Assembly: GCA_963854735.1 (NCBI GenBank)
Contig: OY978105.1
Span: forward strand, 682,001 to 746,000
From: Marvania coccoides
Taxonomy: Eukaryota > Chlorophyta > Trebouxiophyceae > Chlorellales > Chlorellaceae
DNA: 64,000 nucleotides
Reading direction: 5' to 3'
Part shown: positions 10,424 to 21,602 of the stretch, piece after piece
Layout of the letters: every line of letters starts with the position of its first letter
Numbering within the stretch: the stretch's first letter is position 1
The notes under the pieces: generated by a model
The model's input: only the letters and a program-made list of their open reading frames with translations
What the model was told of the DNA's origin: nothing
Databases searched by the model: none
Translations under genes and position numbers: made by a program

Positions 10424-11505
10424 ATGCACATCGTACGCAGTTTTCACCATGTCTTAGCAGCGCTCTTCATTGCAGCATGCTTTCCTTCATCCATCGCCAC
10501 CCCCACCACCACTCCGAGCTATTTCGCCCTTTGCGCGGCCATCAAGGACTCCCCTGGCAGCGTGAAGGAGTGGGTGGACTACCACGCAGCCCTGGGCATT
10601 GGAAAGTTCTATCTAATGGACACCGACGATCCAAAATTTGCCGACATGGAGGCAGCGCTTTCTTCCTCCATTGCCAGCGGCCTCGTGGAGCTCTACTCGC
10701 TGCCCAGGGTCAACCCCCAGACCATCAACCTCCTGCAAGTCAAGCTCTACGCCGCCTGCCTGGACAGCGCTAGGTCAGCATTTTCTTTTATACTTTTTTT
10801 TATTGGGGCAATGATTAATAGACCTTTCCTGCACCGTTTCCACCAGAATGAATGCCCAATTAACTTAATTTTTCTCTATCTTCATTATATGCCAGAAATC
10901 GCCACCAGTTTGTGGGATTTTGGGACGTGGATGAGTTCCTGGTGCCGCTGGATCCGAGACTTTCTTTCCCTGATTTCTTGCGCCAATTTGAGGACGAGGG
11001 CGGGCTGGCGGTAGGGTGGCGGGTGGTGGGGCCCTCTGGGCACGTTCGTCGACCCCAGGGAGGGATTGTACTGCCAAATTATCAAAAGTGTACCGCTTGG
11101 GACCACCCAGAAAACTCTGAAATAAAGACGATAGTGAACACCCGCTACGCGCGGCACCCCACGTCAGACCCCCACACCTTTGAATACTCAGACGCCAAGC
11201 ACGCAGTGGACTGCGACCACTGGAAAGTTATCGGCAGCAGAAACCCTCGTATCGCCTCCACGTGGCAGGAAGAAAGAAGGCCGCCAAAGCTGGCGCTGTA
11301 CCACTATGTGACCAAGTCGGAGGAAGATTACAGGGAGAAGATGCGGCGGGGGAGCGCGATGGGCAACCGAAAAGATATGGAGTACTTTAAGAAAGTGGCG
11401 GCAGCGGCAACGGAGGAGTGCGGGGAGGCGGCGAGGACCTGTGCGGCGCTGGGGCTGCCGCATTGCTTTGGGGAGGACCAGGTAGAAGGCAGAGGAGCAA
11501 GCTGA
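10424..11505 (+). CDS. GT92-like (DUF23) glycosyltransferase, secretory
   Basis: Exons 10424-10773 and 10896-11505; 319 residues. ATG at 10424 is used because the upstream frame has no ATG and it starts a clear signal peptide/anchor (MHIVRSFHHVLAALFIAACF). Motifs: KDSPGSVKEWVDYHAALGIG (family: KNExxYLxEWxxYH..GV), FYLMDTDD, then FVGFWDVDEFL with the DxD metal/nucleotide-sugar motif at residues 127-129, GWRVVGPSGH, and KTIVNTRYA followed by HTFEY. These are the landmarks of GT92/glyco_transf_92 enzymes, which add galactose or related sugars to glycans in the Golgi. The substrate cannot be told from sequence. It ends with several Cys that could form disulfides (EECGEAARTCAALGLPHC). Confidence 0.85.
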
Positions 11506-12183
11506 GGGCCGCATGCGAATTGCGGAACAAGAAACCACCACAGTGATTTTTTCTCTTCATGGATTCCTCCACAAGACGGCAAGTCTACCCTGGAGGAGGG
11601 GGGGATGGTGTGGCGCCGTTTCAGAGGGGAGATCAGCTAAAAAAAGTGAACGGGGCGGCCCATGCATGGCATACAATATTGTGCGCCGCAGAGCAAAATT
11701 GACGGTGCATGCGCTGGGGTGGAGGAAAGCCGCATTATTGGACGGGTAAGATGTATTGCTTGCCTGCGAGGATTTGTAGGCATGCGGTGCGGTGTAGTTG
11801 ATGTTATAAATTTCCTTATGAGGGGGCGGCGAGACCTTTTTTTTGCGTGCCTTTCTTGCTTGTGGTGTCTGCGCCCGGTTGCCGAGTATATTTACAGCCC
11901 TGCAGAGCTGCTTCCTGTAAGCACAACACTGACATGCACCCTAAAAGAGAGCCAGCTGCCTGTGGGTTGGAAAGGAACTCTGCCAGCACGGGCTTGGAGA
12001 TATTTTCGATGCTAATGGCATTGTGGCTGACTAAGCATTGAATAAATTTTCGAGAAGGACGATCAAAACAAGCACGAGCCTTTGCTGACACAAGCGGTAG
12101 CAACAGCGTGGTGGGCTCTTTCGAGGATTTTTGTTCAATTGGTTCCTCTGCGTAGCCCCCACCATTCCCAAGTCCGCGCGGCC
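11506..12183 (+). other. 3' flank of GT92-like gene and 5' flank of the VTT gene
   Basis: No convincing ORF. TGTAA occurs at 11916-11920. The right part is the promoter and leader of the VTT-domain gene. Confidence 0.45.
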
Positions 12184-13370
12184 ATGTCTGTTCAGGTAAT
12201 TTTAACATCTCCTTCGCAAGCTGGCGGGCAATGCGGCGAGATTCCGGGCTGGTTCAGTCGATCCCTTCGATGCCGACTTCTTCTATCGCGCTCCCCCCCC
12301 CCCCCCCCCGTTTGCAGGCACTCTCCTCGCCGACCTGCCACCGGGTCAGCGCCAGCGGCGCGGCCAAGCGGCGGCGACTCCCCTCCCGCCTCAAGCAGCA
12401 CTCCTTGGGCGGCACCGCTGCTCGGCCCATCTTCGCCGCCGTTAATTCCGATTTTCCGCCCACCGGAGCAGGCCCCGCTGGCACCACCCGCGTGGTGGAA
12501 GAAGACCGGCAACCGACCGTCGCAGCCGAGCCCTCCTCCCGCGGCGGCTCCTTCTCAGAAAGCGAAAGCGAAGTGAGCAGCAGCAGCAGCGGTGACGCTG
12601 ATAACAGCAGCGCAGGGGGCGTTTCCGGCAAAGTGGCGGCTTCGTTCGTGGTGGGCGGCGGGCTGTTGGTGTTACTGGCCGGCGGGGTGCTGTTAAAGGA
12701 TCAAATTCGAGCCTTCCTGGACCTTTTCATCAACCTAGTAGACGATTGGGGGCCGCTGGGCTATCTCGCGTATATCGGAGTGTACGCGCTGCTGGAGCTG
12801 CTTGCGGTGCCCGCCATACCTCTCACCATGACTGCAGGCATCATCTTCGGCGTGGGCGCGGGCACCGCCGTGGTGTCGGTGGCGGCAACAATCGCCGCCA
12901 CCGGTGCCTTTTTGATCGCGCGCTACGTGGCGCGCGACCGCGTGGCGGCCTGGGCACAAAAGAACCCTAAATTTGCGGCCATCGACCGCGCCATCGGCAA
13001 AGATGGCTTCCGTGTGGTGGCCCTTTTACGTTTATCACCGCTGCTGCCGCTCGCCGCATCCAACTACCTCTACGGCCTTACTTCCGTGGATTTAGCCTCC
13101 TACGTGGCTGCCTCCTGGGCGGGAATGCTCCCTGGCACGCTGGCCTACGTCGCAGCTGGCACCTACGGCAAGGATTTGCTCCTGGGGGTGGGAGAGGGGG
13201 CGGTTGCTGGGCAGGGCGCAATTCAGCCTTGGCAGATAGCGCTGGGCGTGGGGGTGTCGAGCGTGGCGGTGTGGTACGTCGGGAGAGTGGCCACGAGAGC
13301 GCTGGCGGAGCTGGATGAGGATGGTGTGCTGGCCAGTGGGGATGATGAGGATACAAGAAAGAAAAAATAA
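12184..13370 (+). CDS. VTT-domain (DedA/TVP38/TMEM64-type) membrane protein, probably plastid-targeted
   Basis: Exons 12184-12195 (only 12 nt, MSVQ) and 12318-13370; 354 residues. The miniature first exon is inferred because the long exon opens at a clean acceptor (TTTGCAG after a poly-C tract) without a good ATG, and ATGTCTGTTCAG|GTAATT lies just upstream in phase. Residues 1-50 are Ser/Ala/Arg-rich and resemble a transit peptide; an acidic Ser-rich linker follows; a first TM (VVGGGLLVLLAGGVLL) leads to the VTT domain (~150-275): ELLAVPAIPLTMTAGIIFG, AATGAFLIARYVARDRV, FRVVALLRLSPLLPLAASNYLYGLT, and ASWAGMLPGTLAYVAAGTYG. These match SNARE-associated/DedA proteins, some of which are lipid scramblases. 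Plastid location and lipid role are inferences. The C-terminal tail is acidic and basic (DDEDTRKKK). Confidence 0.87.
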
Positions 13371-13984
13371 AACAACGAAGGCGGCAGCATTTTTAAATTG
13401 TTGGTACATCAACGCTAGGGGAAATACGACTGGCTGGTGGGAAAGGCGTGAGAGCATGTGTAGCACTATCTAATTTTGTGTTTGTTGTCAGCAGCAATTC
13501 GATTTTGGAGGGTGATTGCGTTTGAGCCTTTTATTTTTACTTGTTCTCTTTTCGACTGCACAAGCTTCATTTTATTTCTCTCTCCCGCCTTGCTTTTTAT
13601 AGCGGGATGAGAAGTGCTAGTTCTGTCAAGGGGGCTTCCCCTTATTATTTATTCGTTGAGGAGCCGCGGCGGACACCATGCAATAAATTCAAACCAACAA
13701 ACAGTAAACCATTAAATATGCAAAGAGAAAAGCATGTGCTAAGATATATGGGAGGGGGATGCGCACGCTCTCGATCAGATGTCATTCCGTACGTTGTTAC
13801 CATGTAAAAAATTTCGTAGGCTCCAACACTTTCCCCCCCTCTTCTATTCCTATGCGCACGGCTTTCACTGTCGTGCCAGTCTGCTAAGGGGCCTTTGATG
13901 CATTTTTTTTGTGCACTTTACACCCTGTAATGCATGTATTACATGTAACCATGCATAAAAATCCCCAAAAATTTTGTCTTTCCC
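13371..13984. other. Convergent 3' region of VTT gene and NTM1
   Basis: No ORF of note. TGTAA on + at 13803-13807 and 13926-13930, and on the minus strand (TTACA on +) at 13939-13943, 42 nt past the NTM1 stop, so poly(A) signals of both strands interleave here. Confidence 0.5.
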
Positions 13985-15569
13985 TTACTGGGGTTTCAGT
14001 GCGTACATCCGCACCTTGTACAGGTGCTTGGGGAAGTTCCTCTGCAGCGCTGTGTGCGCCAGTTTCATCCCCGACCGCTTTGACAGCAGTTCTACGTAGT
14101 AGGCATGGGAGCGAGTGATGGAGGCGTCTTCGGAGTCCACAATGAAGCCCTCGACGCAGACGTTCTCCTTGACGAAGATGACGCCGCCGGGGCGCAGCGC
14201 GGCGGCGCACCGCCGCATGAACGCAATGGCGTCGTCTGCACGTGTTGGGCCAAAAAAATACATTTAATTATATTTAAAACACCAGAAAAAAGCGATATTT
14301 GGGGGGTGTAAATGTAATTCTGAATGGCGGTTTAATAGGCAATGGAGAGCAGGGAAGTTTTTAGGGAATATTACTAGTTTTCAAATATAATTTCTAACGA
14401 AAATCTGTACTTTTATCCTCGTTCTATTCGCACCATCGGTTAGGTACAGCATTGCCCACTGCACCCAAATCGCGTCGTACCGCCCTGCCTCCGGCTCAAA
14501 AGCCTCCAGGCCCATCTGAAAGAAGCCCACTGCGCGGTGGGCGGCAGGAAAAGGCTTTGCCCCGGGGCCAGTCAGCCGCTGCTTTGCTGTCTCAATCAGG
14601 TGGGCTGTATGGGAAGGGGAGAGAATTATGCATGTGTGCTTGTAATTAATTAGTTGAAATCAAATCACAAGAATGAGATTGAGTCAATTGGGGGGAGGGG
14701 AGGGTGCATTCTTCCTCATTCCCCCCTCCCTCGGGAGAGTTCACGGTGTGACGAAATTTCGGATTAAATATCTTCTTCCTACCTGAGGGCTCCACGAGGT
14801 CGACCTCTTGGAAATGACGCAGCAACAGCTGCTCCGTCACGCGGCCGACCCCAGCGCCACAATCTGCAGAGTGGGTATAGAAAGAGTTATCAATGAATCT
14901 CCCAGTTGCGTCATCAGCTGAACCGAATTCTGCTTGATTTTTCTGAAATTTGCAACGAAAATTTCAAGATAAATAAAGGAGAAACCAGAGAAAAAAAACA
15001 CTATAGGATCTCTCACCAAGGGCCACCATCGATCTTTTTCCTTCCGCCGCCTCACTCAGTGCCGGGCCCAAAGCTTTCTTTAAGAACAACTGGCTGTCGC
15101 GCACGTCGGTGTCTGTCACGAAACCATAGCCTCCCAGAACCCCGTCCACGCTGGCAGCCTGGCCATCCCAATACCTATGGAGGGCAAGAATATATTAAAA
15201 AAATGTTGTCGGTGGGAGCGATGTTAGAAGGGGAGAGTGAATTTGGAATGATTGTTAGTAAATTCTTACGTCACAGCTGCTTTGTACCACACAGGGCCTT
15301 CTTCATCCGTCTTTTGTTTCTTGTTGCTAGGAGGAGAGGCGGCCATGGCGGCAGCAGCGGCTTTGCGCCGGCTCACGGCCTCCCAGAGCTCCTCCGGAGA
15401 CTTATATACCTGTAATTGAGATAAAAACCTGCTAGTTTAATGAACACACCAATGAGAAAAGTAGATAATTCCTCGGACTAAAATTGTTCGATTTTAGTTC
15501 TAGCCAACGTTATTGGATTTCACACAGTGTTCTTACATTGCCTTGATCATCTACTCCAGAAGCATCCAT
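13985..15569 (-). CDS. NTMT1: Alpha N-terminal protein methyltransferase 1 (NTM1/METTL11A family)
   Basis: Six exons on the minus strand: 15569-15537, 15409-15270, 15174-15017, 14863-14783, 14604-14434, 14235-13985; 277 residues, every junction in phase. It uses SAM to methylate the exposed alpha-amino group of proteins starting (M)XPK, such as ribosomal subunits and RCC1 (known family). Seen: YWDGQAASVDGVLGGYGFVT, the family's substrate-side signature; MVALGDCGAGVGRVT, the SAM-binding motif I starting at Asp111; VDLVEPS; YDAIWVQWAMLYLTDDDAIAF; and a C-terminal LRPGGVIFVKEN strand. The first exon encodes only 11 residues (MDASGVDDQGN) and is the least certain; it was chosen because an ATG and a GTAAGA donor lie in phase just upstream. 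The rest of the assignment is firm. Confidence 0.93.
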
Positions 15570-16319
15570 CGCCCAGCCTTGATTTCGAAGTTTCGCTAAT
15601 ACATGTTTTTGAAAGTATATTGAAACACGGGTATTGGTGCGCTCCTTTGTATTTGAACTATTCAAACGGGGATTTTTGTTGTTTTTCAAAAATAGTTTTT
15701 AATTTGAAATTGACATGACGTTGAAACTGCTGCCAATGAAGGCTGCTGTGCTGCCGGTGCCGCTGTGCTTTGTTTCTGGCTCCTCGACCTCCTTCTTCTT
15801 TGGCTCTCAGAAGTGGAGATCGAGAGGCATATATTTCACCTCACAAGGATTCACTTAACCTGCCTCAATCCCCCCAAAGCAATGCAACTGTCTTCTGGCC
15901 AGCACGTCTCCTCTTGCCTTTTTTTTAAATGCCGCGCTTTAAGCCACCCCAAATTTGCCTGCATCAATTGAAACATACTCCCTGGCAGTTGAAATGAAAG
16001 AAAGACGTGCAAAGATGGGCATGGCTTGGGAAATTTTCCTCCGTATCACCGCTAGCGATGCATGGAGAATAAAGCTGAATTGGTTCTCTAGAGAACGAAT
16101 CTCTAAATTCGCGTGCATGTACTCCCTGTCTCCCTCTTTTCAGCTCAACTTCCACCACTCACCCACTAACAGGAAAAAATTTATGGTTACAACTGTTTCA
16201 GTTCTGGCCATCACAAGTGTTCATTTTGCTATCAACATTTAGGACAACCGCACATCACGGCAGACCATAACCCGCATGCATTGATTAATTCACCAGCTCT
16301 CTTTCTTATTATTTGCCTT
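15570..16319 (-). other. Intergenic region between NTM1 and VPS28
   Basis: 750 bp with no supported gene. TTACA (TGTAA on the minus strand) at 16187-16191 lies ~130 nt past the VPS28 stop. The part next to 15570 should hold the NTM1 promoter. Confidence 0.45.
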
Positions 16320-17105
16320 TCACCCGGCCACCGTCTCTTTAAATTCCCGGTAGGCATTTTCAATGTCCAGCACGAACTGCCGCGCCTCTTCGTCATCAAT
16401 TGCGTCCGCCGCGCGCAGCCCGTGCAGCCGCACCGACCACTCCGTCAGCGTCTCCCGCCCCGCCAGTTCTGGCGTCAAGTAGTTCACCCGCCGCAACGCA
16501 TTCAAAGCGCTGTCTGTTGGGTGAATGAGGGCGTCCACCGCCTTCTCCCCGAGTCGCACCACGTCCATTAGCGAAATGAGAAGCTCTGTGGCCTCGTTCA
16601 CGTCGCGAACTGCCTTCCTGTCTGAGGGATCAAGCCCTCCGTCTGAGTGCTCGAGGGTGGCCGGGAGGCGCCGCTGCAGGCGGAGAACGGCACGGTGGCA
16701 CATCATGGAGTAGGTGCGCACGAAATTGTCGATGCTGGGGAAGACGTGGCGAATGTATTGGTGGTTGATGGTGCACTGAGAGATGAGGGATTTGCACTGC
16801 GCCTCGTACTCCTGCTTGGCAGCGGTGCTGGAAAACAGGCCACGGGAGTAGCCGCGCTCCAGCTTGTCCAGCGTCTTGAGCGAGGCGTAGAGCTCTGGAG
16901 GCCGCGGGAAAGGGGAGAAATTAATTGAGACTGGTTTGAAAATGAAAAATAAAATAAAAAAATGCGCATGATGGATGAAAGCTGAGGCGAGATGGATGAG
17001 CGAGCACACATCGTTACCTGCGTAATATTCAGCTAAATCCCGCTCTGCTTTGCCACTAGAGTATTTTCTCATTAACATGTCCAAGTTCTCGTCCTCAACA
17101 TCCAT
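16320..17105 (-). CDS. VPS28: VPS28, ESCRT-I subunit
   Basis: Exons 17105-17018 and 16894-16320 (GT-AG, phase 1); 220 residues, the usual length for the family. VPS28 pairs with VPS23 and VPS37 in ESCRT-I and recruits ESCRT-II/VPS20 to sort ubiquitylated cargo into multivesicular bodies. Sequence landmarks: RDLAEYYAELYASLKTLDKLE near the N terminus, LISQCTINHQYIRHVFPSID, FVRTYSMMCHRAVLRL, and the C-terminal four-helix domain with NEATELLISLMDVVRLG, ALNALRRVNYLTPELAG and LRAADAIDDEEARQFVLDIE. No part is missing. ATG at 17105 (MDVEDENLDMLMRKYSS) is the first in frame. Confidence 0.95.
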   Translation of the reverse strand: MDVEDENLDMLMRKYSSGKAERDLAEYYAGNDVCSLIHLASAFIHHAHFFILFFIFKPVSINFSPFPRPPELYASLKTLDKLERGYSRGLFSSTAAKQEYEAQCKSLISQCTINHQYIRHVFPSIDNFVRTYSMMCHRAVLRLQRRLPATLEHSDGGLDPSDRKAVRDVNEATELLISLMDVVRLGEKAVDALIHPTDSALNALRRVNYLTPELAGRETLTEWSVRLHGLRAADAIDDEEARQFVLDIENAYREFKETVAG

Positions 17106-18256
17106 TTTGCTGAGCGGTGGCGATAGAGAGAGGTTAATCTAGCACGCGCATTTTTTTTTATTATACCGCAGGAGCGTCGAGAAAACGCGTAGAATGGATG
17201 AAAAACGCGCTCCCAGTTGACCAAGCAGCCAACCAGCAATTTCTGTCACTTATACATGGTAGCTGAGCTAAAACAATTGCCATGGTATATTACACGATAA
17301 CAGTAACAATATATAGAGAAAGAGAGGGAGAGAGAGAACCGATCGTCGCGGCCTCTCACGCGCACTGCACTGCGGCAAAAAAAAAACATAGCCAACAGGT
17401 GCTGCGACACACCATCCGTGTGGTCTTCCGTGAGGAGAAAGGAAAGGGAAAAAAAACAAAGTACTCTATCATTCAATGCGACAGGAACGAGTTTCCTGCG
17501 AAAGGGTGACGATGGTGAAAGGGGAGAGTGAAGGAACGGAAAAATATTCAAGGGAGAGCAAAAAGGAGGGGGAGGGGTGGGAACTCGGGTGAGGCATGCA
17601 AAATGAAAGGAAGGGCTTCAACTGCCAAAGTTAATCATTATACTTTAGAAAAAAGCTACGAAAGACCACGAAAAGTTCACATGTAATGTATGTATGTATG
17701 TATAAAGAGAAAAAGAAAATGTTCACGTACGGGAAGAAAGGGCGGAAACAACGGGCAGTGATAGGACTCTTGAGGCGGCTGGCCCCCCCACAAACGCATA
17801 AAATGCGGACAGGAGGGGATTCCAGGCGCAAAATGGCGCTGAGACCGTTCGCTAGAGGCAAGGCAAGCTGCTGATACAAAATGCAACAAGGAACGGTGTT
17901 TTTTAAATATAAATATAATTCATGCAGACCCAACGTAACACGAATAAAACCAATACAGACAACACAGCGATACTAGAGAGTAAGTGAAAACAACGAAAAA
18001 GAAAGTAGAAAAGAAAAAAGACGTCAACTTGATGCTGCTACAATCCAGAAAATATCATTAATGTCTTGAAAATCGAAAGAAAACTTCCTCGTTTTATATA
18101 TTTTCGCAGCGTGAAAAAAAGGGGAGTATTATGATCATAGATATGTGAGAAGAAAAAAAAATGCAAGGCGAGGGGGGGAAGGGACTCCATGTATTCCCCA
18201 ACACGCTGTGCTCTCCTGCTCCGCGCACTTAAACCACCATGTAATGTACTCAAATT
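17106..18256. other. Intergenic region upstream of VPS28, downstream of bZIP gene
   Basis: 1.15 kb with no gene recognised. From ~17290 to ~18030 the + strand is purine-rich, so the bZIP sense strand is pyrimidine-rich in what is likely its 3' UTR. Contains simple sequence such as GTATGTATGTATGTAT (~17689-17703) and GA-rich runs at ~17315-17335. Confidence 0.45.
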
Positions 18257-20585
18257 TTACAGACTCAGGTGGCGCACAGGGGGCGGTTTGCCAGCCACAG
18301 GCGTAGGCGCCGCTCCTTTGAGCCATGCCGCTAGCTCGGCCTGTTCCGCCTGCAGCGTCCTCACGCGGGCCTCCAGCGCCGCGGTGTACTGCGCAGCGCG
18401 TGCGCGGGACACCGCCGCGCTGATTCTGTTCTTCTCCTTGCGCACCAGCTTGCGCAGCTCCTCCGCCGGCAGCTGCTGCCTGACGGGGTCTTCCGCCATC
18501 AAGTGCTCCAAAATGTCCATGTCGCTGAGCTCCTGTGGAGCGGGAACCAGCTGCACCTGCATCGCTGCAGCCGATTGCGCCGTGGCGTGGGTGCCAGGGG
18601 GCCGTCCGCGGCGTTTCCCGCCCGCCGCCGCCGCCGGCGCCAACGCCGCCTGCACCAGCGCTGCCAGCTCCGCTTCCGTAGAAACCCCTCCCATAGGAAT
18701 GTCCAGCGTCGTTCCCCCAATCTGCACGCTACCGTTGCCGCCGAGAGTCATCGTGCCGCCAGCAGTTTGGGCGGCGTACTTGCCGGCGCCGCCCAGCGGG
18801 GAGGCGTCCCCGCTGCCGTTGCCGCCCTCAGGCCCCGACTCTATGCCGGCATTGGCAGCCTCAAGCACGCTCTCCGGGGAGGACCCCATCACCGCCAGGA
18901 ACAGCTCCTGGTCGATGGCGAACCCCCCTTTGGCGGACTTTACGATGGGGGCGGTGAGCGGGTCTGCCAGCATCGGGGAAGCGGATCGCAGCGACCGCTC
19001 GCGCTTGTGGCAGGCGCGGCGGCGCGGGGTGCCGTCCCAGTTGACCTCCAGCACGGTGGCGGACTCCTCCGCGGCGGGGCGTAGCACAGGGATGCTGGGG
19101 GGCACCAGAGAGAAGCCGGGCGGGGGGGCGCCGCAGGCGGTGAGCGTCACCGGCGCTGCCGCGAACGAGGCCGCAGGGGCCATGACGACCGAGGGGGCGG
19201 CGGGGCGGAGCTGCGGGGTGAGGGTGGGGGCCAGCGCCGGCTGCTGCGGGGCGTGCAGAGTGGGCTGTTGATGGGAGACGAGGCGGGGCGGTGGTGGCGG
19301 CATCGACAGAGATGAGGTGTGGGCTGCGCTGACGGTTTGGCTCATCATGGGGGCGGAGAGCTCCGCCATGGCGGCGGTGGCTTCCGCCATGGCCGCGCTG
19401 GCGGCCTGCGGGGCGGACAGCGAGGCGGCGGCGGCCGCCGCCTGGAGCTGCTGCTGCTGCGCCGCTGCCGTGGCCACCAGCTGCTGCGTGGAGAAGATCT
19501 CGCCGATCAGGGCGGCGGCGGAGGTGGGCGTGGTGGCGGTGTGGGGGCTCACCAGCCCAGACGCCTGCTGCGCCGCCTGCTGCGCTGCCTGCTGCGCTGC
19601 CTGATGCTGCGCCGCCGCCGCAGCGTTTGTGGGGGAGCTGCTCATCATTTGCTGCTGCTGCTGGGGCGCCGCCGCGGGCTGGGGGATGTTCACCACGTGA
19701 CCGTTCAGTACTGGAATGTACTGCAGCACCGAATTTGACCCCGGTAGCGCCATGGGCACCGGCTGGTGCCCAGCTGGAAGACTTGCCACGACAGCGGAGC
19801 CGTCAGCGCGCTGCAGCACGCGCCCATCGATGAGCGTGAGGAACTGCTGCGGGGGGAGGTTTTGCTCGAGCTGGGGCGGCTGCGGCGCCTGTTGCGGCGG
19901 CTGCAGCGACATTGGCGACATCGGCGGGGTCAGGGAGTCGGCCACGTTTGCCGCCTGCATGGCGGCCGTGATTTCGCCCAGAGACAGCGGTGGGGTTGTG
20001 CTGCTGGCGCTGGGCTTGGCGGGGGCCGCGTTTTGCTGCTCTGGCTGGTCTGGAAAGGCCATAGGGTCGCAAGATGGGCCGGCAACGTGGCTCTCGACCT
20101 CCCCTGCCATTTCTCCCGCCGTTTCGCGCATCTGCTCGCCCAGGATGGCGTCAATGGTGGCGTCGGAGAAGAGTGGGGCGTCAATGCCCGCAGCCGCGCG
20201 GTCTGCGTCCGATTCCAGCGTCTGCAACAACTCCCCGAGGAGAGTACCATCCTCGGTGAGTTTCACCAACGGAGAGTCGTCTGAGGGCAGCGGCGTGCTG
20301 CTGTCGCCGTCTATAGCGTAAAGTGTGGGAGAAAGGAGGGGTGAGATGGGGGGGAAGAGCGTTTCGGAGGAAAAGCTGTATCAATCACATGGCAAGGGGG
20401 GAAACAGTGGGGAAACGGCTCTGGCAAGCAGGACAGGCCTCTCGCGGCACATTAACTTCCGAACGGCTCAATTTACCTCCAAAATGCGATTGCAGCAGCT
20501 TTTGGAAGTCATCCGAGCTGAAACTCAAGTTTTGCTTGTTCGAATCGAACGTCAGTTCGCTGGGCCAGCGCCTGTGCCCAGCCAT
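18257..20585 (-). CDS. bZIP transcription factor with AT-hook-like motif and Q/A-rich regions
   Basis: Exons 20585-20477 and 20310-18257; 720 residues from MAGHRRWPSELTFDSNKQN. The short first exon was found from a donor (GGAG|GTAAAT) in phase with the long exon. Residues ~653-702 form a compact bZIP: basic region RKLVRKEKNRISAAVSRARA with the Asn and Arg that contact DNA, then a short zipper (LEARVRTLQAEQAELAAWL). About 55 residues upstream is KRRGRPPG, an AT-hook core. The middle of the protein is Ala/Gln/Pro-rich and disordered, including QQAAQQAAQQAAQQ runs and long poly-Ala-like stretches. No ankyrin, TM or other domain was seen. It should bind DNA as a dimer in the nucleus; targets cannot be inferred. 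The zipper is shorter than in plant group A-H factors. Confidence 0.88.
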
Positions 20586-21092
20586 TGCGTTCACAAATCA
20601 ACCCACTTGGGTTGCACCACGATTAAGGGCTGGAATGGCCCTCAGAGAGCTGTTGAGCAGCCGCAAAGGAAGGGGGAAGAGAGAATATTTAATTTGCGAG
20701 TACAGCGTTTTTTCTGTCCCTCGCCAATGTTCAAAGGTTTTTGTGGAGTAGTTTTGGTAAAACTGAGAAAAAAATGTGAAAACCAGCGGGCGACTTGCGA
20801 CTTACGCGCGATTTTGAACTTCTTCTTTGGGGCCACCCCCCCAAAGAGGGGTCGCAACCTCTTACCGACACATTTCCCCAACCCCGAATTGATTATTTAT
20901 GAAGAACCCAACGGTACCATACCTGACCCATAGCCTAGAGAAGAGGGCATTGCCAACCCAAAGCGACATGCTGGCCGAAATCGGAATTTGTACGGCGTAA
21001 CGGCCCGCTGAGCATCCGTCCATGTTCTATCGATATATTTAGATATAAAATGCGATACCTTGTGCCTGCACTGCATTTTATTATCGTTTACA

Positions 21093-21119
21093 AATTTTCG
21101 AAAAAAAAAATCGAAAATT
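21093..21119. repeat. Inverted repeat, 9-bp arms
   Basis: AATTTTCGA ... TCGAAAATT separated by nine A. Perfect arms; AT-rich, so formation by chance is possible. Confidence 0.5.
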
Positions 21120-21484
21120 CAAAACGTCGAAATTGCCGCGAATAGCGGCTATGAGGGCATCTGCCGATCATACACCTGCGAATAGGTTATGCGCACGCGT
21201 GAGCGCGCGGAATGCGTGATAGGTCAGCTCCCGCAGCCCAACTGACGCCAAGGAGACGTGTCCGTAGGACAGCACGGCAATCATACTCTTGCGAGCCCCT
21301 CTGTCTGCAGTCAAGAAATTGTCAGACTCGCCGATACAGGCAAAGAAGGGAGCTGTAAGCCTATTATCGACATAGTGATCGTCCTCTTGTTAAAACGCCG
21401 ACAAAAAACAACGAAAGTATACACTGGTTGCGCAGCTTCGCGCTGCGCGATATGCTAACGGGCGTCTAAGATCGGGGTGCCGGG

Positions 21485-21601
21485 ATGCTGGACAAAAGTG
21501 CTGCATCGGCTGCAGAACCACAACGACAGGTAAAAAACAACTTGAAAAGACCAAATCAAATTTCCATTTGTAATTGATTTTATTAATAAAAATTCGATTA
21601 G
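21485..21601 (+). promoter_or_regulatory. Possible uORF exon and short 5' UTR intron ahead of PEX19
   Basis: ATGCTGGACAAAAG opens a 15-codon frame ending in a donor CGACAG|GTAAAA at 21529/21530; an acceptor GATTAG ends at 21601, one base before the PEX19 ATG. Spliced, the upstream ATG would be out of frame with PEX19, so it would act as an overlapping uORF. Confidence 0.3.
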
Positions 21602-21602
21602 C

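Larger units (their letters stand above)
20586..21602. other. Divergent intergenic region bZIP / PEX19 with 5' leader features
   Basis: About 1 kb. Holds a 9-bp perfect inverted repeat with an A9 loop (21093-21101 and 21111-21119) and a possible 5' UTR exon and intron of PEX19 (see 21485-21601). No protein-coding gene recognised. Confidence 0.45.

Noticed and set aside
14236..14263. In-frame ATG (MYFFGPTR) as start of a short methyltransferase
   Set aside because: It lies in an intron; the splice at 14235 joins the SAM-binding exons upstream in phase.
18189..19271. 360-residue plus-strand frame
   Set aside because: Antisense of the bZIP exon; Ala/Ser/Cys-rich low complexity.
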